In this document: positions 16,693 through 24,270 of the stretch, in pieces
How positions within the stretch are numbered: the stretch's first letter is position 1
How the letters are laid out: the number at the start of each line of letters is the position of its first letter
DNA from: Candidatus Abyssobacteria bacterium SURF_5
Lineage (GTDB): Bacteria; Abyssobacteria; SURF-5
Direction: 5' to 3'
Length of the DNA: 28,749 nucleotides
NCBI GenBank assembly: GCA_003598085.1
Contig: QZKU01000088.1
Coordinates: 1-28,749, forward strand
Translations under genes and position numbers: made by a program
Notes under the pieces: generated by a model
What the model saw: the letters and a program-made list of their open reading frames with translations, nothing else
Told to the model about the DNA's origin: nothing
The model's database searches: none

Positions 16693-18215
16693 CACAGCCG
16701 TCTAAACGCAAGCAGCAAGGTGAACATTTTCTTGACGAACGGCGTCAGCCGGGTCCGGTTATACGCATCGGCAATGTGTTTGAACGACTCAGCCTGAGTC
16801 GGATACGGGTGAATCACGTTTGCAACAGCCTTCAGCCCCAAATTATTGACCATCGCGAGCGTGATCTCGCTGATCATTTCGCCCGCATGCCGCGCAACCA
16901 CCGTCGCGCCAAGAATTGTGTCGGTCCCTTTCTGCACATGAATTTTTGCAAGCCCCTCTTCTTCGCCGTCTGCGATTGCGCGATCGACTTCGCTGAACTG
17001 TCGCACAAACGTCTCCACTGGAATATTGCGTTCCTTCGCTTCCTTTTCGTACAGCCCGACATGCGCGATCTCCGGATCTGTGTAAGTGCACCAGGGAACA
17101 GTCAGGGCGCTTAAACGCTTGCGGCCCCAGAACAAGGCATTTTGGATCACGATTCTTGCCGTTGCATCGGCCATATGAGTGAATTTATGCGCAAGACACA
17201 CATCGCCCGCGGCATAGATATTCGCATTGGTTGTTCTCAATCTATCATCCACAACGACTCCGCTCCTGGCGTCGTATCTGACACCGGCTGCCTCGAGATT
17301 CAAGTCCTCGACGTTTGGCGCACGACCCGCCCCAATAAGGATTTCATCGACCGCGATGGTCTCCGATCTGCCTTCGGTCTCGAGATGCAGTAGTTTCTCT
17401 TCTCCCGAGACCGAAACCCGCTTGATCGTCGTCTTCAACCGGATATCGATCCCCTCTCGCCGGAACGTTTCGGCAATGATATCGGCCGCATCGCGATCTT
17501 CTCTTATCAGGATTTGTGGCGCTATTTCAAGCAATGTCACTGAACAGCCGAGCCGGTGAAAGGCCTGCGCAAGCTCGCATCCGAGCGGGCCGGCGCCCAA
17601 AACCGCCAACCGCGCCGGCCGCTCGTTCAGCGAAAAAACGGTTTCATTCGTAAGGAATCCAGCTTCGGCCAATCCCTCGACAGGCGGTTGAGTCGCTCTT
17701 GCCCCCGTAGCGATGACCGCTTTCTTGAACCGAAGTGTTTTTCCGTCGACCTCGATCGCGTTGGGGCCGGTGAATCTCCCTTGCCCCAGGAAAACGTCCA
17801 CCCCCAACTTTCGGAACCGCTCCGCGGAGTCGTGCCGGCTGATCCGCGCTCGAATTCGCCGCATTCGCTCCATGACGGCCGGAAAATCAGCCTCTGTTGC
17901 GCCTTTAAGACGGATGCCGAACGAAGATGCGCCGCATATATCGGCCACGATCCGGGAAGAACGGATCACGCATTTGGAAGGGACACAGCCGACATTCAGG
18001 CAATCGCCGCCCATGAGATGTCTCTCCACCAGCGCGACTTTCGCGCCGAGACCCGCCGCTCCGGCGGCCGCCACCAGGCCGGCGGTTCCGGCGCCGATCA
18101 CTACGAGGTTGTAGCGGCGGGCAGGCTCAGGATTCTTCCAATCAGGCGGATGAACATTGCGTACCAGGGCGGCATTATGCTCGTCTGCGGGGAGAACCTC
18201 AATTTTTCTGTCCAT
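16692..18215 (-). CDS. FAD-dependent pyridine nucleotide-disulfide oxidoreductase, MerA-like
   Basis: A 507-residue class I flavin disulfide reductase. The FAD-binding Rossmann motif VVIGAGTAG is at about 38-46, the redox-active cysteines are C72 and C77 in GGDCLNVGCVPSK, the NAD(P) motif AVLGAGPLG is near 210, and a second FAD motif NIYAAGDV is near 335. A C-terminal dimerisation domain carries HPYPTQAE in place of the usual HPHPT..E. It lacks the N-terminal HMA domain and the C-terminal Cys pair of true mercuric reductase, so automatic 'MerA' naming would be misleading. It sits between a TVP38-like membrane protein and the fused glycosyltransferase and overlaps the latter. AAGAGG precedes ATG 18215. 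Confidence 0.88.
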   Translation of the reverse strand: MDRKIEVLPADEHNAALVRNVHPPDWKNPEPARRYNLVVIGAGTAGLVAAAGAAGLGAKVALVERHLMGGDCLNVGCVPSKCVIRSSRIVADICGASSFGIRLKGATEADFPAVMERMRRIRARISRHDSAERFRKLGVDVFLGQGRFTGPNAIEVDGKTLRFKKAVIATGARATQPPVEGLAEAGFLTNETVFSLNERPARLAVLGAGPLGCELAQAFHRLGCSVTLLEIAPQILIREDRDAADIIAETFRREGIDIRLKTTIKRVSVSGEEKLLHLETEGRSETIAVDEILIGAGRAPNVEDLNLEAAGVRYDARSGVVVDDRLRTTNANIYAAGDVCLAHKFTHMADATARIVIQNALFWGRKRLSALTVPWCTYTDPEIAHVGLYEKEAKERNIPVETFVRQFSEVDRAIADGEEEGLAKIHVQKGTDTILGATVVARHAGEMISEITLAMVNNLGLKAVANVIHPYPTQAESFKHIADAYNRTRLTPFVKKMFTLLLAFRRL

Positions 18216-18235
18216 AAGCGGCCTCTTGTAACCGA

Positions 18236-18943
18236 TTATTCCTGATTACCTGTGTTCGCCTCTTTTTCCCGGAGCTTTCGGCGCGCTGCCCGAACCAGGA
18301 ACACGATGCCGATGGCTGCCGCCGCAAGTATGGCGACTAAAATCCACGGCACCCGTCCCTGAGAGACTGCCCGAGCGAAAACATCCGCTCCCACCACATA
18401 GAGCACTGTTCCGGGCAGCATGCACAGAAACGACCAAAACACGTACGTCCGGAATCGGACACGCGTAAGCCCAAAGCCGTAGTTGAGGAGATTGAACGGA
18501 AAGATCGGCGCCAGCCGCGTCAGCGCCACGATGATGGCGCCGTGCCTTTCAGTGAGCTGATCGATCCGCCGGAATTTCTCCTTCGTCGACAACCACCGGG
18601 CAACGGCATCCCGCGCAAAATAACGCGAAATGAGAAATGCGAGGCTCGCTCCAATGGTGGCGCCAAAGATGACTACGACGACGCCGACTACCGATCCAAA
18701 TAGTGCGCCCGCGGTAACCGTAAGGGCCGACCCGGGAACAGCCGCTACAACTGCAGCAACATAGATAAGAACAAAAGCGGCCGGGCCCCATGCTCCTAAA
18801 GAACGAATCCATTCCCGCAGGAGAGCCAGCTTCTCACCGAGTCCGAAGACCCTGGCGAGCGCCAGCATCATCAGGATGAGAACAAGCAGGAAAATCGGCT
18901 TCCATAAATCCTTCTTTGGCTTTGGTTTATCTATTTCATTCAT
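18236..18943 (-). CDS. TVP38/TMEM64 (DedA-like) family membrane protein
   Basis: A 235-residue inner-membrane protein. A short charged N-terminus precedes about six hydrophobic segments. The family core is visible: VPGSALTVTAGALFGSVVG, IGASLAFLISRYF, then RLAPIFPFNLLNYGFGLTRVRF and LPGTVLYVVGAD. Family members are linked to lipid scrambling or small-molecule transport, and they often neighbour the MerA-like oxidoreductase seen next. ATG 18943 is chosen because it opens the typical short N-terminus; the frame stays open upstream into arsS, but extension would add an unlikely polar leader. The Shine-Dalgarno is weak. It lies 52 bases after arsS and 20 before the oxidoreductase, in one operon. 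Confidence 0.85.
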   Translation of the reverse strand: MNEIDKPKPKKDLWKPIFLLVLILMMLALARVFGLGEKLALLREWIRSLGAWGPAAFVLIYVAAVVAAVPGSALTVTAGALFGSVVGVVVVIFGATIGASLAFLISRYFARDAVARWLSTKEKFRRIDQLTERHGAIIVALTRLAPIFPFNLLNYGFGLTRVRFRTYVFWSFLCMLPGTVLYVVGADVFARAVSQGRVPWILVAILAAAAIGIVFLVRAARRKLREKEANTGNQE

Positions 18944-18995
18944 GATAGAGTACGCTTTTTTAATTTCTGAGGGTGCAACAACTGCATGGAAGTCA

Positions 18996-19949
18996 TTAGA
19001 GCAATGCTCCTCCACATGACGAACCGGCCCCGGCCGTACAGCCAAAGCAATGGTCTCCGGTAACGATGCGGCGGGTTTTCAAGAGCTCCGGCTCAAACGA
19101 GCGGATATGATTCGGAGCGCCGTGGTTGACGGCGCACCCGAGGGCCAGGTTGAAATCGCAATCGTACAGGCTGCCGTCCCAGCCGACGCTGATCTGGCGC
19201 CGGCACATCAAACTGTCGAGCGTTGCAGGATTAAAAGAATCTTTCAGCAGCTCCAGGTATTCTTGCTCCTGATTCTCGCGCCGCAGTATCCTCCGGAATC
19301 GCCCCAAAGGCATATTCGTTATCGTCAGAAGCCGATTGAACTCGAGTCCGAAGCGCGCGCGCAGCTCGCGCTTGTAGTCCGCTTCGAGCGAGGTCTGGCG
19401 CGGCGGCAGGAAGGCGCCGCCCGGATTGTACACCAGGTCGAGCGCCAGGCCCTCCTCGCGCCCGTAGCCGGCGGCGTTCAATCGCCTGACGGCCTCGATA
19501 CTGTTTTCGTAGATTCCTTTGCCTCGCTGCGCGCTTACGTTCTCCTCGAGGTAGCACGGCAGGGAACCCACAAGCTGGACCCTGTTGGCTCGAAAGAAGG
19601 CCGGCATATCGTCCATACCCGGTTCGAGGAGGACCGTCAGATTTGTTCGTACCTGCACTCGCAGACCGGCTTTGGAAAGCGCGTTGATAAAATCAACAAA
19701 ATAGTGATTGAGTTCAGGGGCGCCGCCTGTCAGATCAACAAGCTTGCAGCTAATTTTCCCAACCGCCGCCAGAATCGATTCCATGATCGGCCAATCCATT
19801 GTTTCGGCCCGATCCGGCGAGGCCATGAGGTGACAGTGCCTGCACTGTTGATTGCACCGCAGCCCCAGGTTCGCTTGTAAAATATCGATTCCCCGGCAGT
19901 ACAGCCCCTGCCCAAGGAACCTCTCGATCCTTCTTTCAAAATCGTTCAT
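18996..19949 (-). CDS. arsS: Radical SAM/Cys-rich protein, arsenosugar biosynthesis ArsS type
   Basis: A 317-residue radical SAM enzyme. The 4Fe-4S/SAM cysteines are C32, C36 and C39 in LRCNQQCRHCH, and DLTGGAPELN follows as the SAM-contact segment. The C-terminal Cys-rich domain contains LMCRRQISVGWDGSLYDCDFN and ends in HCFGCTAGAGSSCGGALL (C301, C304, C312). This is the TIGR04167 type. Characterised ArsS adds a 5'-deoxyadenosyl group to dimethylarsenic on the way to arsenosugars. Many relatives carry selenocysteine in the C-terminal region; here all positions are Cys codons and the gene ends in TAA. It heads a four-gene minus-strand operon with the TVP38-like protein, the oxidoreductase and the fused glycosyltransferase. 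ATG 19949 is preceded by GGAG about nine bases upstream. No arsM or ars resistance gene is seen nearby. Confidence 0.88.
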   Translation of the reverse strand: MNDFERRIERFLGQGLYCRGIDILQANLGLRCNQQCRHCHLMASPDRAETMDWPIMESILAAVGKISCKLVDLTGGAPELNHYFVDFINALSKAGLRVQVRTNLTVLLEPGMDDMPAFFRANRVQLVGSLPCYLEENVSAQRGKGIYENSIEAVRRLNAAGYGREEGLALDLVYNPGGAFLPPRQTSLEADYKRELRARFGLEFNRLLTITNMPLGRFRRILRRENQEQEYLELLKDSFNPATLDSLMCRRQISVGWDGSLYDCDFNLALGCAVNHGAPNHIRSFEPELLKTRRIVTGDHCFGCTAGAGSSCGGALL

Positions 19950-20112
19950 AATTCACTGCTCCGCCCCCTTCAACTGGGCTCCCCTCCAAGCACGCTGCGG
20001 TTGTTCTCTTACCGAGTCCCTCTCTATCTGTAATAATAACACCATTTTTAAAGAAATATCCTCCAGCCTCTATTGTTTTCATCTTGTTTCTGACCTAGTG
20101 ACAGAAGTTGTG

Positions 20113-20180
20113 GTAGGGCCGAATTCATTCGGCCTCCTTTGACACAAGCCGAAGATCCGTGCGAATAAATTCGCACCTAC
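20113..20180 (+). repeat. Composite GTAGG repeat, two palindromic units, arms facing outwards
   Basis: The first unit (20113-20134) opens with GTAGGG and contains GGCCGAATTCATTCGGCC. The second unit (20159-20180) is GTGCGAATAAATTCGCAC followed by CTAC. Both units recur exactly as reverse complements at 28511-28532 and 28570-28591. It lies in the 481-base intergenic region 19950-20430, which otherwise holds the terminator and methyltransferase promoter below and no visible gene. Confidence 0.85.
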
Positions 20181-20257
20181 CAGAAAAAGGAGTTCCCGCC
20201 ACCGCATCACAAAGACCGAAGAAGAATTCTTGAACAGGAGCAGAAGCAAAATTAGAA

Positions 20258-20301
20258 AACCACCCCCGCGGCCAACTCATGGGCTCCGCGGGTGGTTTTT
20301 T
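20258..20301 (+). terminator. Strong GC-rich terminator hairpin, possibly bidirectional
   Basis: A stem of about 14 pairs (20258-20271 with 20286-20299, one mismatch or bulge in the C run) contains ACCACCC and CGCGG arms. It is followed by a T run into 20301 and preceded by AAAA. It lies between the divergent arsS and methyltransferase genes, so it does not terminate either one. Confidence 0.85.
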
Positions 20302-20345
20302 CTTCCATCCTCACCACTCCCGGCCGCTCGTCCTTCATCATTGAA

Positions 20346-20354
20346 TGTTATAAT
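20346..20354 (+). promoter_or_regulatory. Extended -10 promoter of the methyltransferase gene
   Basis: TGT followed by a perfect TATAAT at 20349-20354 makes an extended -10. The -35 region is poor. Transcription would start about 70 bases before ATG 20431. Confidence 0.55.
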
Positions 20355-20430
20355 GTGCGGCAGTGGCTTGATAACCCTTGCGGCAGCTTCGGCATAATTA
20401 GTAAACTTCTGCGAACTTACGAAGAAAAGA

Positions 20431-21120
20431 ATGAGTCTGCGCTCGAAAATAATAAAGACCGGCTGGGACCATTATGCCCGGTGGTACGACAGGGTACAGC
20501 CGAAAGCGATCGAGCTACTGCATTTTTTCGGAGATTTTTCCTTCGGCGAATTCCAGGAGCGGCTTGTCGAACTGGCGAATCTGCGACCTGGCGACAAGGT
20601 GCTCGACGTCGCGTGCGGGACGGGAGCCGCACATCCCGCCATCGCACGCGCTATCGGGCCGCGGGGCGAATTGATCGGTGTTGATCTTTCGAGCCGAATG
20701 CTCGAGCAGGCGAAGGCCAAAGCTCGCCGATTGAAGACCTCGGTCGAATATCTCGAGGCGGACGCGGAGGAACTCTCTTCCGTCTTTGAAAAGGAAAGCT
20801 TTGACGCTGTCATCAGCATCAACGGCCTCCCGCAATTCCCTCACCCCGAAAAGGCCCTCCACGAAATGATGCTGGTTCTGCGGCCGGGCGGCCGATTTGC
20901 AGTATCAACGATAAGCCGCGAGCGGTGCGAGCGGAAAATTTTCTTGTGGCCGCTGATGAAACTGGCGCCGCGCTTGTGGAGCAGCGAGAGATTTCGACGG
21001 CGCGTGAAAGAATTGGGGCTGGTGCATGTGAAAATTATCGAAGAAGGGATCATGCTGATTATAACCGGCGATAAGAGTGCACATCCTCCGCGCGCCGGTC
21101 GCCCCAAAGGCAGATTTTAA
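20431..21120 (+). CDS. Class I SAM-dependent methyltransferase (UbiE-like)
   Basis: A 229-residue Rossmann-fold methyltransferase. The SAM-binding motif I is VLDVACGTG (residues 57-65). An acidic strand end, IGVDLSSRML, follows, and then EADAEELSSVFEKESFDAVISINGLPQFPHPEKALHEMMLVLRPGGRF, split here by its FDAVI core, matches the methyltransferase-11 pattern of UbiE-type enzymes. The substrate is unknown. It has only isolated cysteines and no ArsM-like Cys set, so despite lying divergent to arsS it is not a recognisable arsenite methyltransferase. ATG 20431 has only a weak GAAGAAAAG upstream. A hairpin follows the gene at 21151-21169. Confidence 0.82.
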   Translation: MSLRSKIIKTGWDHYARWYDRVQPKAIELLHFFGDFSFGEFQERLVELANLRPGDKVLDVACGTGAAHPAIARAIGPRGELIGVDLSSRMLEQAKAKARRLKTSVEYLEADAEELSSVFEKESFDAVISINGLPQFPHPEKALHEMMLVLRPGGRFAVSTISRERCERKIFLWPLMKLAPRLWSSERFRRRVKELGLVHVKIIEEGIMLIITGDKSAHPPRAGRPKGRF

Positions 21121-21150
21121 GCGGCAATGGCCCCCGCTTGGCCCTGGTCT

Positions 21151-21169
21151 GCTCCCTTAAATAGGGAGC
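21151..21169 (+). other. Perfect hairpin downstream of the methyltransferase gene
   Basis: GCTCCCT (21151-21157) pairs with AGGGAGC (21163-21169) over a five-base loop. There is no T tract, so it is more likely an RNA-end stabiliser or repeat remnant than a terminator. Confidence 0.45.
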
Positions 21170-21223
21170 TACCAGTATATCGACCGAATCCTAAGCAATT
21201 GACTCATCTAAAGTTGCTGAGCG

Positions 21224-21277
21224 TGAAAATATTTTTTAAAATTTTCATAAAGATTCACTTGACAGTGAAATGATTCA
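21224..21277 (+). promoter_or_regulatory. Candidate operators: two inverted repeats over the envelope-operon promoter
   Basis: TGAAAAT (21224-21230) and ATTTTCA (21241-21247) form one dyad. TTCAC/GTGAA (21254-21258 and 21265-21269) form a second that straddles the -35 hexamer, and another TTCAC half-site lies at 21273-21277. The positions fit a repressor or activator site; no regulator gene is nearby. Confidence 0.4.
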
Positions 21278-21288
21278 CGTGTTATACT
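21259..21288 (+). promoter_or_regulatory. Sigma70 promoter for the envelope operon
   Basis: TTGACA at 21259-21264 and TATACT at 21283-21288, separated by 18 bases. Transcription would begin near 21295, giving a leader of about 100 bases before ATG 21396. The leader includes a TAAGGAG at 21303-21309 that has no start codon at normal distance. Confidence 0.75.
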
Positions 21289-21395
21289 TCGCCCCAAGTT
21301 AGTAAGGAGAATACAGGCACGCAGCAACAAAAGTGCATTGCGGTTTCCCTTGGAAACCCCGATCAGCAAGCTCCCAAACTTGTCCCCTTTTCCTT

Positions 21396-22073
21396 ATGAA
21401 TAATCTGGTCAAACGAGCTTTGATTCTCCTGATTTTCGGAGCGGCATTCGCCGTCTCGATCCTGGCCGTAGACCTGATCATTTCCCCGCGCCAAAAGAAG
21501 TCATCCGCCCTCCAGCAAGAGGCCGAGACTACAGCTCCGGCGCAGCAGGCGCCCAATCCCGAATTCTTCCTCCCGCCTGCGCCGCCGGCCGCTTCCCCGC
21601 CTGCCGTGCCGGTCGAAAAGAAAGGCGCAGGCGCTACCCCCGATCTGCCCTCCCCGGTATCACGCATGGAGCCATCGCAATTAAGGGAGGCATTCGCCTC
21701 CGGAGTTCCGGTTGAAGAAGCTTACATAGATGTCGCGCAGACGGCTGCCGAACTGCGCGCACATGTCGAGCGTAATCATCCATCGTTGAAACTTTCCGAC
21801 CGCGAATACGACAGGCTGGCGGAAAGCATCGGCTCCTTTCGCGAGGCTAATTTGAAGATGAAGTCGCTGGAACGCTCCAGCGAGAATTCACCTGCTATAC
21901 GCCGGGCAATGCAGCAAATGGCGACCGCGATGCAGGATTTCCGGCAAATAACCGGAATGACCCAGGGCGAATTTTTCCTGGGCGAAGATGCACCGGTAAA
22001 ATTCGGAGAGGATGAAAGGCCGGGGAAAAATGAAGAGCTTGTTGTTGATTATCTCCCTGACGGCAGGTCTTAG
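21396..22073 (+). CDS. Membrane-anchored Pro/Ala-linker protein of unknown function
   Basis: A 225-residue protein not recognised as a known family. An N-terminal membrane segment (about residues 6-27, ALILLIFGAAFAVSILAV) is followed by a basic stop (PRQKK), a Pro/Ala-rich linker (about 40-85) and a predicted helical domain (about 90-200) with many Glu, Arg and Met residues (LKMKSLERSS, AMQQMATAMQDF). This suggests an inner-membrane protein with a periplasmic helical domain. ATG 21396 is chosen because it directly precedes the membrane segment; the frame opens at GTG 21333 without a usable Shine-Dalgarno. It overlaps the DsbA-like gene by 44 bases, which implies coupled expression and perhaps a joint role. 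Confidence 0.65.
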   Translation: MNNLVKRALILLIFGAAFAVSILAVDLIISPRQKKSSALQQEAETTAPAQQAPNPEFFLPPAPPAASPPAVPVEKKGAGATPDLPSPVSRMEPSQLREAFASGVPVEEAYIDVAQTAAELRAHVERNHPSLKLSDREYDRLAESIGSFREANLKMKSLERSSENSPAIRRAMQQMATAMQDFRQITGMTQGEFFLGEDAPVKFGEDERPGKNEELVVDYLPDGRS

Positions 22074-23091
22074 TCTCCCGCTTATAGCACGAGCCGATCA
22101 GCAACCCGTTGCCACCTTGAATGGCAAACCTATCAATGAAGCTCAAGTCGAAAGTCGCGCCGCCACAAAAATCTATCGGCTTCGGTGGGAAATCTACAAT
22201 ACGCTGAAGACGGAATCACAGGCGCTGGTTGACGAGCTCCTTTTGGAAGAGGAGGCGAGCAAGCGGAACCTGACCCCGGAGGAGCTGCTCCAGCAGGAGG
22301 CGGACTCGAAGGCGAAAAAGCCGACCGAGGCCGACGTTGACGCCTATATGAAGGAGCAAAATATTGAAGTCGCCGACGAGGACATGATGGCTGAAATGCG
22401 CGGCCGGGTCAGCCTCTACCTGACCGAACGCGAACGCATCCAGCGCAGACTCGATTTTCAGGAACAATTGCGCCAACAGGCTGACTACCGGTTTCTCCTC
22501 GAGCCGCCGGAATCCCCGCGCCAGCAGGTGAGCACTGACGACGATCCGGCCCGCGGGCCGGCCGATGCCCCCGTTACCATAATCCACTTCGCCAGCTTCT
22601 CGTGTGAACACTGCGCCGAGAGCGCCGGCAAAATCCGAAAGCTTACCGAGGAATTCCCCGGCGCCATCCGGTGGGTTCACCGCGATTTCTTCAACATCTT
22701 CGATGAACTGGGACTGCTTTCAGCCGAAGCGGGCGAAATGGCCCACGCAAACGGCAAGTTCTGGGAATTCCACGATCAGATTTACACCCACTCCGGGGAA
22801 TACTCGCAGGATGACGTCAAAAGACTTCTCGCAGAACTGGGAATGGATGTCGCCGAATTCGACCAACTGCACAAACAGGCCTCCTTCATCATGGAGATAA
22901 AACACGATATCGAGGAAGGAGCCAACGCGGGTGTGAGCTCAGTTCCCGCTATCTTCGTGAACGGCCGCTATATCAGCGGCATGTTCGATTACGAGAAGTT
23001 GAAGCAAATGGTGGCGGAAGAATTGGCAATTGCGCCTCGGGAGACGCAGGAGAGTTCCGCGTCTCGCGAAAAAGCGGGGGCCGACATCTAG
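22030..23091 (+). CDS. Exported DsbA-like thiol oxidoreductase with SurA-like N-terminal domain
   Basis: A 353-residue periplasmic protein. The signal peptide is residues 1 to about 22 (ending ARA). Residues 25-160 are mostly helical and begin with VATLNGKPINEAQVES, like the N-terminal domain of SurA/PpiC-type chaperones. Residues 175-335 form a DsbA/thioredoxin-like domain with active-site C192 and C195 in FSCEHC and the cis-proline P306 in SSVPAIFVNG. Family members form, break or isomerise disulfides in exported proteins; which of these applies is not certain. ATG 22030 begins a standard signal peptide; ATG 22012 would add six residues. It is the second gene of the operon promoted at 21259, followed 136 bases on by the SGNH hydrolases. 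Confidence 0.85.
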   Translation: MKSLLLIISLTAGLSLPLIARADQQPVATLNGKPINEAQVESRAATKIYRLRWEIYNTLKTESQALVDELLLEEEASKRNLTPEELLQQEADSKAKKPTEADVDAYMKEQNIEVADEDMMAEMRGRVSLYLTERERIQRRLDFQEQLRQQADYRFLLEPPESPRQQVSTDDDPARGPADAPVTIIHFASFSCEHCAESAGKIRKLTEEFPGAIRWVHRDFFNIFDELGLLSAEAGEMAHANGKFWEFHDQIYTHSGEYSQDDVKRLLAELGMDVAEFDQLHKQASFIMEIKHDIEEGANAGVSSVPAIFVNGRYISGMFDYEKLKQMVAEELAIAPRETQESSASREKAGADI

Positions 23092-23227
23092 TTCTTCCTC
23101 ACCGAACAGGCGGATTCGTATGGCCCGCCTTAAAGAGGAGGTGGTTACCCGGGGAAAAGACGCAGCACCACATCGTTTGTTCCATTCTTTCAACCGTGTC
23201 TGAAGGAACAACAAAGGAGACCTACCT

Positions 23228-24145
23228 ATGGTTCGTGGACTACGAAGTTCTCCTGCGGGCTCTCTCTTGCTCCTCGTCCTGGCCTTGACACTGATCTTGT
23301 CTCTCACGAGTTCAGCCTACGCGAAAGACCCTCAGCTCATTCCGCGCCGGCTCAGCTCAGTGGGTGACAGCATCAGCGCAGGCATCGACGTGGATTATTA
23401 CGGACAAAACGCCAACGCGAGCTGGGTCAACGGCTACTACGGCTTCTGGGAATGGCTCTTCGGATATACCAACGTAAAGAGCCACAACCAGAGAATCACG
23501 GCTAACTGGGGCAGCAGCGGCCGCGCGAACTACATGGATGCCGTTAGCGGCGCCGACAGCTTTGATATACCGCTCCAGACTTCGCAGGCTGTCAGCCAGA
23601 GCGCCTACTACGTGACCGTTTTCATGGGCCACAACGACGTTTGCCAGAACACTTTTGCGGAGATACCGTCTGATGCGGTGTTCGAGGCGAATTTCCGCCA
23701 GGGAATGAATAACCTGAAGAACGGGCTGCCAAACGGCGCAACCGTTTACGTTCTCGCAATTGTGGATATCCGGCGCCTGTATGACGTTGGACAGGACATG
23801 TACGCGCTCGGAATCGTCGACTGCGAAGTGCTCTGGGCGACGACGCTGCTCGGCTGGTTCCCTTGCGGAACGATGCTCAGCCCGCTCAACAGCGAGGCCG
23901 ATCGGCAGTACACCCGCAGCCGCAACATCGCTTTCAACAACATTCTCCAGAATGTGACGGCGGAATTCAACGCAAACGATCCGCATCACTACTACTATTT
24001 TACGAACATGCCGTTCATATATCCCTATACGTCCGGTGATGTATCCACCCTGGATTGCTTCCATCCGTCCGGACAGGGACAGAAGACGCTTTCGCGCGAA
24101 TCCTGGAACGTCGGTCCATTCGCCGCCTATCAGAGAGGAAGCTGA
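23228..24145 (+). CDS. Secreted SGNH/GDSL-family hydrolase, copy 1
   Basis: A 305-residue exported protein with a signal peptide (1 to about 32, ending AYA). SGNH signatures are S48 in the block I motif SVGDSISAG, N136 in MGHND (block III) and the D276/H279 pair in LDCFHPSG (block V). Such enzymes are esterases or lipases acting on ester bonds in lipids, acylated sugars or cell-wall polymers; the substrate is unknown. Cysteines C139, C199, C213 and C277 are all kept in the neighbouring paralogue, suggesting disulfides. AAAGGAGA lies eight bases before ATG 23228. The block II glycine is not clearly assignable. Confidence 0.83.
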   Translation: MVRGLRSSPAGSLLLLVLALTLILSLTSSAYAKDPQLIPRRLSSVGDSISAGIDVDYYGQNANASWVNGYYGFWEWLFGYTNVKSHNQRITANWGSSGRANYMDAVSGADSFDIPLQTSQAVSQSAYYVTVFMGHNDVCQNTFAEIPSDAVFEANFRQGMNNLKNGLPNGATVYVLAIVDIRRLYDVGQDMYALGIVDCEVLWATTLLGWFPCGTMLSPLNSEADRQYTRSRNIAFNNILQNVTAEFNANDPHHYYYFTNMPFIYPYTSGDVSTLDCFHPSGQGQKTLSRESWNVGPFAAYQRGS

Positions 24146-24162
24146 GACGAGATGTTTTTAAA

Positions 24163-24187
24163 GGGGCGCCGGCAAAAACCGGCGCCT
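24163..24187 (+). terminator. Hairpin between the tandem SGNH genes
   Basis: GGCGCCGG (24165-24172) pairs perfectly with CCGGCGCC (24179-24186) around a CAAAAA loop, then TCTTCT. The T tract is poor, so it may attenuate rather than end transcription into the second copy. Confidence 0.55.
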
Positions 24188-24270
24188 CTTCTCCCTATGG
24201 CGCCAATTACAGTTAATCCGGCAGCTTGTTGCACCCCATGAAGCCGCGGCTGTGGAAAGGAAACCCGGCA

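Noticed and set aside
16692-18215. Calling the flavoenzyme mercuric reductase (merA)
   Set aside because: No HMA domain, no C-terminal Cys pair and no mer genes nearby; only the general fold and the CxxxxC motif match.
17556-18245. 229-codon open frame on the plus strand
   Set aside because: Antisense to the flavin oxidoreductase, which has unambiguous motifs.
19050-19880. 276-codon open frame on the plus strand
   Set aside because: It lies wholly antisense to arsS, has no recognisable domain, and arsS has clear family motifs.
20431-21120. Calling the methyltransferase ArsM because it is next to arsS
   Set aside because: It lacks the conserved cysteines of arsenite methyltransferases and is on the opposite strand.
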